A model generated the notes under the pieces. The model was given only the letters and a program-made list of their open reading frames with translations, did not search any database and had not been told where the DNA came from. DNA of 64,000 bases from Sulfitobacter sp. JL08 (lineage in GTDB: Bacteria; Pseudomonadota; Alphaproteobacteria; Rhodobacterales; Rhodobacteraceae). The number at the start of each line of letters is the position of its first letter. Position 1 is the first letter of the stretch. The stretch lies in contig NZ_CP025815.1 of assembly GCF_003352045.1 (NCBI RefSeq), forward strand, positions 2,418,001 through 2,482,000, read 5' to 3'. The translations under genes were made by a program, and so were the position numbers. Of the stretch, positions 41,872-50,969 are shown one piece after another.

Positions 41872-43284
41872 TCAGTTAAGTCCGAAGTATGCGTCGCGCT
41901 CCGGGCCTGCTGGTTGGAAAGCTGGCGCATTGTCGTCCGGCAACCAGTTCTTGTACACCAGCCCGTCTTTCATCACAAAATCGACGTTGTCTCTCTTCAG
42001 GTCGTGGATATCCTCAAGTGGGTTACCGTCGATCAGGATGATGTCGGCATAGCCGCCTTCGGCGATTGTGCCCAAGGTGCCGTCCTTGTAGGGGTTCATA
42101 CCCCCGGACCAGGTCAGTACCTCAGCCGCATTGCTAGTCGCAGTCTTCAAGGACAGATGGGGGTTCTTGGCGATTTTGTCGTTGAACCAGATGATGTTGT
42201 CCGCCTGACGAACTAGATCCGGTCCGAACATGTCGCCGCCGGTGACCATCAGCAAGTCGTGCTTCACCGCCCATTCCATCATTTGCTGGGCACCACTGTT
42301 CACCTGTGCCGCCTTGGCTTTTTGATCCGCGCTGAAGAACGTGATACTCTCAGGGTCTCCAAAGGCCTCCAAGGACATGACTGCCTGAACCGAGAGAGCA
42401 ACGCCTTCTTCTTTCATCCGGATAACAGTCTCTTCAGACACAAGGAAGTTGTGTTCGATGACGCGCGCACCGGCGTCAATGGCCCGGTTCACCGAGCGGT
42501 CATGATAACCATGTACATGCACATAAGTACCGTAGTCTTCAGCTACTCCGACGATCGCTTTCATCTCTTCCAGAGAATATTGTGTCATGTGCAGTGGATC
42601 AAATTCGCTTGCAACTCCGCCGCCCGCCATGACCTTGATCTGTGTAGCCCCGGCACGCAGGTTGTGGCGCGCCGCTTTGGTGACCTCGGGCACCCCGTCG
42701 GCAATGAACCCAACCATATGCGCTTCCAGATCGTCCAGGTCCCCGGGCACATCATTAAAACTGCCGGTGTCAGCGTGGCCGCCAGTCTGGCTCAGGAACC
42801 CGCCTGATGGAAAAATGCGCGGCCCGGGAATGATACCATTGTTCACCGCCTTGGCCACACCAAGGATGTTGCAGCCAGCATCCCGCGCGGTGGTGAAGCC
42901 CTGATCTAGATAATCCTGCATGGCAATCGCGGTGTAAGCCCCGGCCGCCATCTGATCATAGTTGTCACGAAACTCGAGCATCCCGTTCCGGAAACACAGG
43001 TGAGAGTGCATGTCGATCAGGCCGGGCATCAGTGTGCGGCCCTCGCCATCGACAGTAAACGCGTCTGGCGCTTCAATGGCGTCTGCTGAAACGGTCTTGA
43101 TCAGGTTGCCCTCGACCAGAACGGACCCGTTCTCGATCAGTGTCTCGCTGACCCCGTCAAAGATGTTCACATTTGTGAACAGAACCTGACGCGGCGCCTC
43201 ATCGTCTTGCGCCATGCTAGCGTGGGGCGCGAACGCAAATACGAAGCTGGCAACTGCGCCAGCGAAAAAGCTACTGTTTTTCAT
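41872..43284 (-). CDS. exported amidohydrolase, paralogue 4
   Basis: 470 residues from the ATG at 43284 (GGGAG seven bases upstream); the frame is open to 43362. Signal peptide to about residue 25 (APHASMAQ). Metal ligands: LMPGLIDMHSHLCF (HxH as HSH), QIKVMAGGGVAS, YVHVHGYHDRSV, VIEHNFLVSEET and VTGGDMFG. It is more distant from paralogues 1-3 and runs in the opposite direction, convergent with the porin. Its C-terminus is longer (WLPDDNAPAFQPAG). Confidence 0.9.
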   Translation of the reverse strand: MKNSSFFAGAVASFVFAFAPHASMAQDDEAPRQVLFTNVNIFDGVSETLIENGSVLVEGNLIKTVSADAIEAPDAFTVDGEGRTLMPGLIDMHSHLCFRNGMLEFRDNYDQMAAGAYTAIAMQDYLDQGFTTARDAGCNILGVAKAVNNGIIPGPRIFPSGGFLSQTGGHADTGSFNDVPGDLDDLEAHMVGFIADGVPEVTKAARHNLRAGATQIKVMAGGGVASEFDPLHMTQYSLEEMKAIVGVAEDYGTYVHVHGYHDRSVNRAIDAGARVIEHNFLVSEETVIRMKEEGVALSVQAVMSLEAFGDPESITFFSADQKAKAAQVNSGAQQMMEWAVKHDLLMVTGGDMFGPDLVRQADNIIWFNDKIAKNPHLSLKTATSNAAEVLTWSGGMNPYKDGTLGTIAEGGYADIILIDGNPLEDIHDLKRDNVDFVMKDGLVYKNWLPDDNAPAFQPAGPERDAYFGLN

Positions 43285-43715
43285 GTGATACTCCCGGTCA
43301 GTGTCTTGTGTATCAAAACATATACCTAGTTTAACCACAGAATTCTCAAAATCACTGGTCAATAATGGGCAGGCGCAAAAATTGTATGATGCTAAATGAC
43401 CCGCAGCGCGTATTCTTTGGCTATTTTCTTCAGGTCAGACACCACGTACTGGCTTCTTGTGGTTTAGCATCAAAACTAAATCGCCAATGTCGGCTTCGTC
43501 CGCAAAGCGGAAGTAGACTGATTTTCCGTCAGCGTCCGCTTTTGTGGTAAGCAGCCATTCAATTCCGAAGAAACCAATCCACAACACGATTGAGCGAAGA
43601 TCAGTATTCCGTCAAATTCCTACTAATTCCAAAGCCACGTGGGGGATATGTTGGGGGATTGAATTGTGACGCGTGTCACAAAATCCATACATTACAATAA
43701 TTTACATTGTACCAG
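43285..43715. other. region upstream of amidohydrolase 4 and downstream of tRNA-Ser
   Basis: Contains the promoter of amidohydrolase 4, a possible 50-codon minus-strand frame (43435-43587), and a G-rich segment near 43640 (GTGGGGGATATGTTGGGGGA) reminiscent of sequence left beside tRNA genes by integrative elements. Confidence 0.4.
43435..43587 (-). CDS. possible small membrane-anchored ORF or gene remnant
   Basis: 50 codons from a GTG: a hydrophobic start (VLWIGFFGIEWLLTT) and a soluble tail KADADGKSVYFRFADEADIG ending in KKPVRGV. The composition looks protein-like, but there is no clear ribosome site and no family is recognised. It could be the end of a lost island gene. Confidence 0.3.
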   Translation of the reverse strand: MLWIGFFGIEWLLTTKADADGKSVYFRFADEADIGDLVLMLNHKKPVRGV

Positions 43716-43805
43716 TGGCGGAGGGCGTGGGATTCGAACCCACGGTACGCTCTCACGCACGCCGGTTTTCAAGACCGGTGCATTCGACCACTCTGCCAGC
43801 CCTCC
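43716..43805 (-). tRNA. tRNA-Ser(UGA)
   Basis: 90 nt including an encoded CCA. The acceptor arms GGAGGGC/GCCCTCC pair fully; the anticodon stem CCGGT...ACCGG encloses the loop CTTGAAA with anticodon TGA; a long variable arm (type II tRNA) follows, then the T-loop TTCGAAT. It reads UCA codons (and UCG by wobble). Confidence 0.97.
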
Positions 43806-44032
43806 TGACATGCCCTCGTAACGGGGCGGGTTTGATTCTGAAACCATAAAAATTTCCGCAAAAGACGGGGCTTTTTTGCCGACATGGGCGCAGATGGCTT
43901 TTCTTGCGACCGCGAGCGCGCTAGAGTCGGCGCAAACAGGCTGAAAAAGCCTGCTCTATCAGGACCGGACAACCGGCAGATCGCGGTACGTCAAGGCTTG
44001 GCGACCCGCGAAAACAGGCAAAGGGCGTGGAA

Positions 44033-44917
44033 ATGGGCAGTGGTATACTCCAACGGACCAGTCAGGCGGCATTTATTGGTGTGCTGGTTTTGATCGTGGC
44101 GGGATGTGACGAAAACGGTCAGTTTTCGATGGGGGCGCTGAGCCCCGAAAACAACAGCAGCACCAGCGCAACCGAGGCGAGCGGCACAGGCACCGAACGC
44201 GATGTCGAAGCGCCCGATGTGTTTCAGGTGACCGAAGCCGGGCTTTGGGACGGGCGACCGTCGCTGGGCGGGGTCTGGGTGGCGCACCCTGATGTGGTTG
44301 ATCCCGAACGGGTGATCATCCGCAACTCGGCGAATGACAAATTCGTCGTCGGGGCGCTGTTCCGGCGGGAACGCGATATTCCCGGGCCACGGCTGCAAAT
44401 CTCGTCGGATGCGGCAGCGGCCCTTGGGATGCTGGCCGGCGCGCCGTCTGAATTGAATGTCACGGCATTGCGCCGTGAAACCGTGCCGGAAGAACCCGCC
44501 GTTGCCGTCGATGAAACGGCCACAGTTGACGCGCCTGACGCAATTTCGGAAACATCACTTGATCCGATCTCGGCGGCTGCCGCCGCCATAGAAGCGTCTG
44601 ATCCTGCGGCTGTGGAAACCGCAGCGGCCGCACCCGCAGCGGCAACAGCCCCTGCCCCGACGCCAGCGCCGGTCAAGTCGTCGCTGGCCAAACCGTTCAT
44701 CCAGATCGGTATTTTCAGCGTCGAAGCGAATGCCGACCGGACCGCAACCCAAATGCGCAGCGCAGGCATGGTGCCGACCGTCAAGGAACAGTCAACCAAC
44801 GGAAAACCGTTCTGGCGGGTTCTGGTGGGGCCGGCCTCGACCAAGGGTGAATTGAACGAACTGCTGAAAAAGATCAAAGCTGAAGGATTTTCCGATGCTT
44901 ACGCTGTTACGAACTAG
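44033..44917 (+). CDS. SPOR-domain lipoprotein
   Basis: 294 residues from the ATG at 44033 (AAGGG upstream). Signal peptide with lipobox VAGC (LVLIVAGCDENG), so it is a lipoprotein. The middle is low complexity, rich in Ala/Pro (AAAAPAAATAPAPTPAPVKS). The C-terminal 75 residues are a SPOR domain (PFIQIGIFSVEANADRTATQ, WRVLVGPASTKGELNELL), which binds denuded peptidoglycan at division sites. In Rhodobacterales this gene directly precedes the D,D-carboxypeptidase, and it overlaps it here by 23 bases. Confidence 0.88.
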   Translation: MGSGILQRTSQAAFIGVLVLIVAGCDENGQFSMGALSPENNSSTSATEASGTGTERDVEAPDVFQVTEAGLWDGRPSLGGVWVAHPDVVDPERVIIRNSANDKFVVGALFRRERDIPGPRLQISSDAAAALGMLAGAPSELNVTALRRETVPEEPAVAVDETATVDAPDAISETSLDPISAAAAAIEASDPAAVETAAAAPAAATAPAPTPAPVKSSLAKPFIQIGIFSVEANADRTATQMRSAGMVPTVKEQSTNGKPFWRVLVGPASTKGELNELLKKIKAEGFSDAYAVTN

Positions 44918-46085
44918 CCGCTGGATCAAAACCGGCGCGATCCTTGCCGCACTGTTCCTGAGTGTCAGCGCCACTGGCGCGCAGGCCTTTGAAACGCGGG
45001 CGAGTGCTGCGTTTGTGATTGACCAGAAAACCAATACGGTTCTGCTCAGCAAAAACGCGGATATTCCGTTGCCGCCGGCGTCGATGTCCAAACTGATGAC
45101 GCTTTACATGGCGTTCGAGGCGTTGCGCGAGGGGCGGTTGACGCTGGACGAGAAACTGCCCGTGTCGCAGCACGCGATGAGCTATGGCGGATCAACCATG
45201 TTTCTGGACACGACGGATCGTGTGTCTGTCGAGGATCTTTTGCGCGGCATCGTGGTGCTGTCGGGCAATGATGCCTGCGTGGTGATTGCAGAAGCGATCA
45301 GCCCCGATGGCACCGAAGCCGGATTTGCCCGTCTGATGACGCAGCGTGCGCAAAAACTGGGTATGACCAGTTCGACCTTCACCAACTCGAACGGATGGCC
45401 GCAGGTCGGGCATCTGATGTCGGTGCGCGATCTGGCCTTGCTAGCCGACCGCCTGATCGTCGATTTTCCGGAATTCTATCCGCTGTTCGCGGAAACCGAA
45501 TTTGCGTTTGACGGGCGTGCGCCGGGCAATTCACGCAACCGCAATCCGTTGCTGAACCTCAATATCGGCGCCGACGGCCTTAAAACAGGCCATACCCAGG
45601 AAGCCGGGTACGGTTTGGTCGGATCGGCGGTGCAAGGTGACCGGCGGGTGATCTTTGTTCTGTCGGGGCTGGAGTCGGTTGCCCTGCGCGCACAGGAATC
45701 CGAAGCGATCGTAAACTGGTCATTCCGCCAGTTTGCCGAACGCACGCTGGCACCGGCAGGAACGCGTTTTGCGGTGGCCGATGTCTGGATGGGCGCACAA
45801 CCAAATGTTGGGTTGGTGGCGGCCGAGGATGTATCGGTGCTGATGCCCATTCTGACCGGTAAAGAAGTATCTGGTGAAGTGGTCTATACCGGCCCGATCA
45901 CCGCCCCGATCCAGCAGGGCCAGCCGATTGCCGAACTGGTGATCGCGCGCGAGGGGCTGCCGGATACACGGGTGCCGCTGGTGGCCGAAACGGCCGTGCC
46001 TCACGGTGGGTTTCTGTCGCGGGTCAGCACGGCGGGCCAGATTTTGCTGGGCCGCATCATCGAAAGCCCCGAGGGTGCAATGTGA
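44895..46085 (+). CDS. D-alanyl-D-alanine carboxypeptidase (PBP5/6 type)
   Basis: 396 residues with a signal peptide (LFLSVSATGAQA). Peptidase S11 motifs in order: SxxK in PASMSKLMTLYM, SxN in VLSGNDACVVIA, KTG in DGLKTGHTQEAG. The C-terminal PBP5 domain (about 270-370) is followed by a weak amphipathic tail. It trims terminal D-Ala from peptidoglycan pentapeptides in the periplasm. Coupled to tmk by a four-base overlap. Confidence 0.94.
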   Translation: MLTLLRTSRWIKTGAILAALFLSVSATGAQAFETRASAAFVIDQKTNTVLLSKNADIPLPPASMSKLMTLYMAFEALREGRLTLDEKLPVSQHAMSYGGSTMFLDTTDRVSVEDLLRGIVVLSGNDACVVIAEAISPDGTEAGFARLMTQRAQKLGMTSSTFTNSNGWPQVGHLMSVRDLALLADRLIVDFPEFYPLFAETEFAFDGRAPGNSRNRNPLLNLNIGADGLKTGHTQEAGYGLVGSAVQGDRRVIFVLSGLESVALRAQESEAIVNWSFRQFAERTLAPAGTRFAVADVWMGAQPNVGLVAAEDVSVLMPILTGKEVSGEVVYTGPITAPIQQGQPIAELVIAREGLPDTRVPLVAETAVPHGGFLSRVSTAGQILLGRIIESPEGAM

Positions 46086-46708
46086 GCGCCAAAGGCCGGT
46101 TTATTTCATTCGAAGGCATCGACGGGTCCGGTAAATCCACGCAAGCGCGCCTTTTGGCAGATCGCTTGCGCGCCGACGGCCACGATGTGATCCTGACCCG
46201 CGAACCAGGCGGGTCGCCCGGGGCCGAGGAAATTCGCGCACTGGTGTTGCAGGGCGATCCCGACAGGTGGTCGGCCGAAACGGAAATTCTGTTGTTCACC
46301 GCCGCGCGGCGCGACCATCTGGAACGCACGATCCTGCCCGCGCTGAAGGCCGGAACAACGGTGATCTGTGACCGTTTCGCCGATAGCACCCGCATGTATC
46401 AGGGCCTGTCTCGCGGCGATTTGCGCGCGATTGTCGACACGCTGCACGATCTGATGATCGGGGTTGAGCCCGACCTGACATTGCTGATCGACATGGATCC
46501 GGCCACCGGACTGGGCCGTGCGCTTGCGCGTGAAACAGCAGAAGAACGGTTTGAGGAGTTCGGGCAGGATTTGCAGGACCGGATGCGCGCCGGTTTTCTG
46601 GCACTTGCACAGGAATTTCCGCAACGGTTCCGCGTGATTGACGGCGCGCATGACATTGATGTCGTGGCCGATGCGGTCGCCCGCGCAACAGAAACCGTCT
46701 TTGCATGA
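46082..46708 (+). CDS. tmk: thymidylate kinase
   Basis: 208 residues; a GTG start overlapping the preceding stop. P-loop SFEGIDGSGKSTQARLLADR, DR(Y/H)-type motif TVICDRFADSTRMYQG, and LID region ALARETAEERFE. Converts dTMP to dTDP with ATP. Part of a conserved run with dac and holB. Confidence 0.97.
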   Translation: MSAKGRFISFEGIDGSGKSTQARLLADRLRADGHDVILTREPGGSPGAEEIRALVLQGDPDRWSAETEILLFTAARRDHLERTILPALKAGTTVICDRFADSTRMYQGLSRGDLRAIVDTLHDLMIGVEPDLTLLIDMDPATGLGRALARETAEERFEEFGQDLQDRMRAGFLALAQEFPQRFRVIDGAHDIDVVADAVARATETVFA

Positions 46709-47823
46709 CGGATGATGTCTATCCTGAACCTGATCGCGTCGATGGCGCGCCGCATCCGCGCGATACCGTGCAACTGGTTGGTCAGGACAGCGCGCAATCG
46801 GAATTTCTGACTGCCTTTGGCAGCGACAGGCTGCATCATGGCTGGCTTCTGACCGGTCCGCGCGGGGTGGGCAAGGCGACGCTGGCATGGGCGATGGCGC
46901 GGTTCTTGCTGGCCACCCCTCTGACGGATGCGGATGACATGTTCGGCGCGCCGCCCGCGCCGACATCATTGCGCATTGACCCGGATCATCCGGTGGCCCG
47001 GCGCATGGCTGCGGGATCCGAACCGGGCCTGTTAGTGCTGCGCCGTCCCTATGATGAAAAGTCCAAAAAACTGCGCCAGCAGATCACCGTGGACGAAGTA
47101 CGCCGCCTGAAATCGTTTTTTTCGATGTCCGCAACCGATGGCGGCCGCCGCGTTGTGATTGTGGATGCGGCAGATGAATTGAACACAAGCGCCGCCAACG
47201 CATTGCTGAAACTGCTGGAAGAACCGCCCGCGCGCACGACATTACTGCTGGTCAGCCATCAGCCAACGCGGCTGTTGCCCACGATCCGCTCGCGCTGTCG
47301 CGAAGTGCGGCTTGGCCCGCTCAGCGCACCCGACATGGCCGTGGCACTGGCGCAGGCCGGTGCGGATGCGAATGCATCGCCACAGGCGCTGGCCCAACTG
47401 TCCGGTGGCTCTGTTGGCGAGGCGATCCGCCTGCTTAATCTGGGTGGTGTCCAGATTTATACGGAACTGATGGCCCTGCTGGATACCCTGCCCCGTCTGG
47501 ATCGCCCCCGCGCCCTGAAACTGGCCGAAGCTGCGGCCACGCGCGGGGCGGATGACAAGCTTGACCTGCTGATCACCCTGCTTGATCTGGCACTGGCACG
47601 ATTGGCCCGCACAGGCGTCACCGGCCACCCGCCGCCCGAGGCGATTGCAAACGAAGCCGCGATCCTGTCGCGGCTGGCCCCCTCGGCGCAAAAGGGACGC
47701 GCATGGGCCAGCGCCGCGCAGGAAATCGGCGCACGTCTGCAACATGGGCGGGCGGTTAACCTTGACCCCGCCGCGCTGGTCCTAGATACGTTTTTCAAAA
47801 TCCAGCACATTGCCGCGGGTTAG
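46705..47823 (+). CDS. holB: DNA polymerase III subunit delta'
   Basis: 372 residues. AAA+ fold: GPRGVGKATLAWAMARFLLA (Walker A, functional Lys retained), VVIVDAADELNTSAANALLK, LEEPPARTTLLLVSHQP and the sensor loop LLPTIRSRCREVRLGPL. Lacks the extra zinc-binding cysteines seen in some homologues. It is the stator of the clamp loader. It overlaps tmk by four bases. Confidence 0.95.
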   Translation: MTDDVYPEPDRVDGAPHPRDTVQLVGQDSAQSEFLTAFGSDRLHHGWLLTGPRGVGKATLAWAMARFLLATPLTDADDMFGAPPAPTSLRIDPDHPVARRMAAGSEPGLLVLRRPYDEKSKKLRQQITVDEVRRLKSFFSMSATDGGRRVVIVDAADELNTSAANALLKLLEEPPARTTLLLVSHQPTRLLPTIRSRCREVRLGPLSAPDMAVALAQAGADANASPQALAQLSGGSVGEAIRLLNLGGVQIYTELMALLDTLPRLDRPRALKLAEAAATRGADDKLDLLITLLDLALARLARTGVTGHPPPEAIANEAAILSRLAPSAQKGRAWASAAQEIGARLQHGRAVNLDPAALVLDTFFKIQHIAAG

Positions 47824-47841
47824 TCCCCGCACAGGGGTAAG

Positions 47842-48648
47842 ATGACACAACCACCGTCGATTACCGACAGCCACTGCCACCTTGATTTTCCCGATTTTGA
47901 CGCAGATCGCGGCGCATTTATTCAGAACGCGCTGGACGCGGGCGTTATGCGTATGGTGACGATCTGCACACGATTGCGCCAGGAACCCGGTGTGCGCGCC
48001 ATCGCAGAAGCGCATGATCCGGTGTTTTACGCCGCGGGCACCCACCCGATGAGTGCCGCACAAGAACCGCTGGCAACGGCAGACGAATTGATCGCGCTGT
48101 CGGCACATCCGAAATTTGTCGGCATCGGGGAAACCGGGCTGGATTACCACTATACGGCCGACAGTGCGGACGTTCAGCGCGCCTCGCTGCGCATTCACAT
48201 CGCGGCCGCGCGCGACACCGGCCTGCCGCTGATCATTCATGCACGCGATGCAGATGATGATATGGCGCGCATCCTGACCGAAGAATACCGCAACGGTGCC
48301 TTTTCCTGTGTGATGCACTGTTTTTCATCGGGCGCGGAACTGGCCCGCGCGGCGCTTGATCTGGGGTTCTATCTGTCGATGTCGGGCATTGCCGCCTTTC
48401 CCAAAAGCCATGATCTGCGCGCGATCTTTGCCGCCGCCCCGGTCGACCGCATTCTGGTGGAAACCGACGCGCCCTATCTTGCCCCGCCGCCCCATCGCGG
48501 CAAACGCAACGAACCCGCCTATGTTGCCCACACCGCGCGCGCGGGCGCTGCGGTGTTCGGAATGGACTACGCCGAATTCGCCGCACAGACCGAACGCAAT
48601 TTCGACCGCCTGTTCTCCAAAGCGGCCCGATACAAGGCGGATGCCTGA
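47842..48648 (+). CDS. tatD: TatD-family metal-dependent DNase
   Basis: 268 residues. TIM-barrel hydrolase with metal ligands in ITDSHCHLDFP, GIGETGLDYHY (Glu), LIIHARDADDD, VMHCFSSG and VETDAPYLAPPP (Asp). Matches TatD/YcfH-type 3'-5' exonucleases. It starts 18 bases after holB in the same operon and shares the A of its TGA with the next start. Confidence 0.92.
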   Translation: MTQPPSITDSHCHLDFPDFDADRGAFIQNALDAGVMRMVTICTRLRQEPGVRAIAEAHDPVFYAAGTHPMSAAQEPLATADELIALSAHPKFVGIGETGLDYHYTADSADVQRASLRIHIAAARDTGLPLIIHARDADDDMARILTEEYRNGAFSCVMHCFSSGAELARAALDLGFYLSMSGIAAFPKSHDLRAIFAAAPVDRILVETDAPYLAPPPHRGKRNEPAYVAHTARAGAAVFGMDYAEFAAQTERNFDRLFSKAARYKADA

Positions 48649-49445
48649 TGGCCGAGATGAAACTGACCATATTGGGATGCGGATCATCGGGCGGAGTACC
48701 ACGGTTGGGCGGGCATTGGGGGGATTGCGATCCCACCAACCCCAAGAACCGCAGACAACGCTGTTCGCTGCTGGTAGAGCGGATCACGCCAAGCGGCACA
48801 ACGCGCGTTCTGATCGACACCTCGCCCGATTTGCGGGCCCAATTACTAGCTGCGGATGTGGGGCAGCTTGACGGGGTGCTTTACACCCACAATCATGCCG
48901 ATCACGTGCATGGCATAGATGATCTGCGCATGATCGTGTTCAACATGCGCGAACGCCTGAACGTCTGGGCCGATGGCCCGACCCAAGAGGCACTTTATGA
49001 CCGGTTCAGCTATGCGTTCGTGCAGCCCAAAGGGTCGTCCTATCCGCCGATCCTGAACATGAACACCATCGATGGCGATGTGACCGTAACGGGCGCGGGC
49101 GGCGCGCTGACCTTTACGCCGTTCACCGTCAATCACGGGGCGATCGATTCACTGGGGTTTCGCATGGGCGATGTGGCCTATCTGCCGGATGCCGCCGAAA
49201 TCCACGAGGAATCCTGGCCGGTTCTGGAAAATCTGGAGTGCTGGATCGTCGATGCCCTGCGCCGCGCGCCGCATCCGACCCACGCCCATCTGGACAGAAC
49301 GCTGGAGTGGATCAGGCGCGTTGCCCCCAAACGGGCGGTCCTGACCAATATGCACAACGATCTGGACTATGACACGGTTGCGGCCGAAACCCCCGATCAC
49401 ATCATCCCCGCCTATGACGGCATGACCCTGACATTTGCCGATTGA
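48648..49445 (+). CDS. PhnP-like metallo-beta-lactamase fold hydrolase
   Basis: 265 residues. LTILGCGSSGGVPRLGGHWG opening, metal motif THNHADHVHGIDDLR (HxHxDH), VNHGAIDSLGFRMG with a further His, and Asp in VAYLPDAAEI. The early cysteines (GDCDPTNPKNRRQRCS) are typical of PhnP-like phosphodiesterases. It usually follows tatD in Rhodobacterales. Probably a cyclic-phosphodiester hydrolase, exact substrate unknown. Confidence 0.88.
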   Translation: MAEMKLTILGCGSSGGVPRLGGHWGDCDPTNPKNRRQRCSLLVERITPSGTTRVLIDTSPDLRAQLLAADVGQLDGVLYTHNHADHVHGIDDLRMIVFNMRERLNVWADGPTQEALYDRFSYAFVQPKGSSYPPILNMNTIDGDVTVTGAGGALTFTPFTVNHGAIDSLGFRMGDVAYLPDAAEIHEESWPVLENLECWIVDALRRAPHPTHAHLDRTLEWIRRVAPKRAVLTNMHNDLDYDTVAAETPDHIIPAYDGMTLTFAD

Positions 49446-49496
49446 TATGGCACGCACACCGCGCCCCCCGCACCTGACGGAAGCGGATTATCCGAC

Positions 49497-50435
49497 ATGA
49501 ATGCTCTGATCCAAGTCATCCTGCCGGTTTTTCTGGTAATCGGCGCCGGCTACGGTGCCACGCGCACCGGTTTTTTCAGCTTTGAAAACGTCAACGGGCT
49601 AATGCGGTTCAGCCAGAATTTCGCCATCCCGCTTTTGCTGTTCCGTGCCATTTCCACGCTTGATCTGGGCGCGTCTTTCGATCCGCGTCTGTTGATCAGT
49701 TTCTATGCCGGCGCGGCCATCTGTTTTGCTGCCGGTATAGCGGGTGCGCGGTTGCTGTTCGCCCGACCGTGGGAAGACTGCATCGTGATCGGGTTCTGTT
49801 GTCTGTTTTCCAATTCCGTGCTGTTGGGCCTGCCCATCATGGAACGCGCCTATGGGGCTGGCGCATTGCAGGGCAATTACGCCATCGTCGCGCTGCATTC
49901 ACCGTTTTGCTACGGGCTGGGCATCACCGTCATGGAAATCACCCGCAACCGCGGGCAAAGCGGCTGGACCATGGCGCGCGCCACGTTGAAGGCCATGTTC
50001 CGCAATGCGCTGATCGCGGGAATTGCCCTTGGATTTGTGGTGAACCTTTCGGGCTTTACCCTGCCGGTGCCCCTGACCGATGGCATGGATCTGATGATCC
50101 GCGCGGCCCTGCCTGCGGCCCTGTTTGCGCTGGGGGGTGTTCTGGTTCAGTACAAGCCCGAAGGCGATCTGAAAACAATTGCGATGGTGTGCGTTTTCGC
50201 GTTGCTGCTGCATCCCACGCTGGTCTGGGGGTTTGGCACCGCCCTGTCGCTTCCTGCTGACGCGTTTCGATCGGGTGTTGTGACAGCGGCCATGGCACCG
50301 GGCTTTAATGCCTATATCTTCGCCAATATGTACGGCCGCGCCAAGCGCGTTGCTGCCTCGTCGGTTCTGATTTCAACCGGCGCGTCGATTTTCACTGTCT
50401 GGGTCTGGCTGGGGCTTTTGGGTGGCGCGTCTTAG
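49497..50435 (+). CDS. AEC-family (auxin efflux carrier) transporter
   Basis: 312 residues, about ten membrane helices in two halves. Family phrases: PVFLVIGAGYGATRTGFFS, VNGLMRFSQNFAIPLLLFRA, SNSVLLGLPIMERAYG and the C-terminal PGFNAYIFANMYGRAKRVAA. AEC proteins export or import organic acids or amino acids; the substrate is not predictable. The 3' end overlaps by 63 bases the convergent membrane protein gene. Confidence 0.9.
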   Translation: MNALIQVILPVFLVIGAGYGATRTGFFSFENVNGLMRFSQNFAIPLLLFRAISTLDLGASFDPRLLISFYAGAAICFAAGIAGARLLFARPWEDCIVIGFCCLFSNSVLLGLPIMERAYGAGALQGNYAIVALHSPFCYGLGITVMEITRNRGQSGWTMARATLKAMFRNALIAGIALGFVVNLSGFTLPVPLTDGMDLMIRAALPAALFALGGVLVQYKPEGDLKTIAMVCVFALLLHPTLVWGFGTALSLPADAFRSGVVTAAMAPGFNAYIFANMYGRAKRVAASSVLISTGASIFTVWVWLGLLGGAS

Positions 50436-50969
50436 GATTGTGATCGGCAGTATGAACACCAGCAAGACATGGCTCAGGTGATCGAACAGGTTGGAACTTG
50501 CGATATCCAGCAACCACAGCGCCTGCGCCACTATGACCACGCCCAGCAACACGATATGGCCGCGCCACAGCGCACAGCCCGACAGCAGCACCGCCACAAT
50601 CGCCGCGCCCTGTCCGCCGTATCCGTACCTGTAGGGATCCCATTCGAATACGCCCGCCGAGGCCATCAGGAAAAACAGGTAAAGACCAAAGGCCGCCAGC
50701 ATTTCCGCGATGCTGTAAGGTTTCGTTTGAAACCCCAGACCGTGCGCCGAATTCTGCAGAGCCAGGGCCGGCAATAAAACACCGTAAGGGGCCAGAAGTG
50801 CGGTAAACATACCCGTCAGAAAGCTGGAATAGCTGAGCAGAACAATAACCGCAGACAGCCCGTAGCCCAAGGCGGTCGCCCGCGCAGGCGACACCACCAA
50901 CCCCAGAATGCGGCTGATGCACCAGCCGAATACCACCGCCGCCGCGCAAAGTTCATAGACCGCCGTCAT
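50373..50969 (-). CDS. integral membrane protein of the BNR operon
   Basis: 198 residues from the ATG at 50969, which overlaps the stop of the BNR gene by ATGA; the longer frame to 51125 is rejected. About six hydrophobic helices (AAAVVFGWCISRILGLVV, LLGVVIVAQALWLLDIA). DNA tail FDHLSHVLLVFILP is followed by a short basic end. No family recognised by name. Third gene of a coupled operon, possibly the membrane partner of the BNR protein. Confidence 0.7.
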   Translation of the reverse strand: MTAVYELCAAAVVFGWCISRILGLVVSPARATALGYGLSAVIVLLSYSSFLTGMFTALLAPYGVLLPALALQNSAHGLGFQTKPYSIAEMLAAFGLYLFFLMASAGVFEWDPYRYGYGGQGAAIVAVLLSGCALWRGHIVLLGVVIVAQALWLLDIASSNLFDHLSHVLLVFILPITILRRATQKPQPDPDSENRRAG

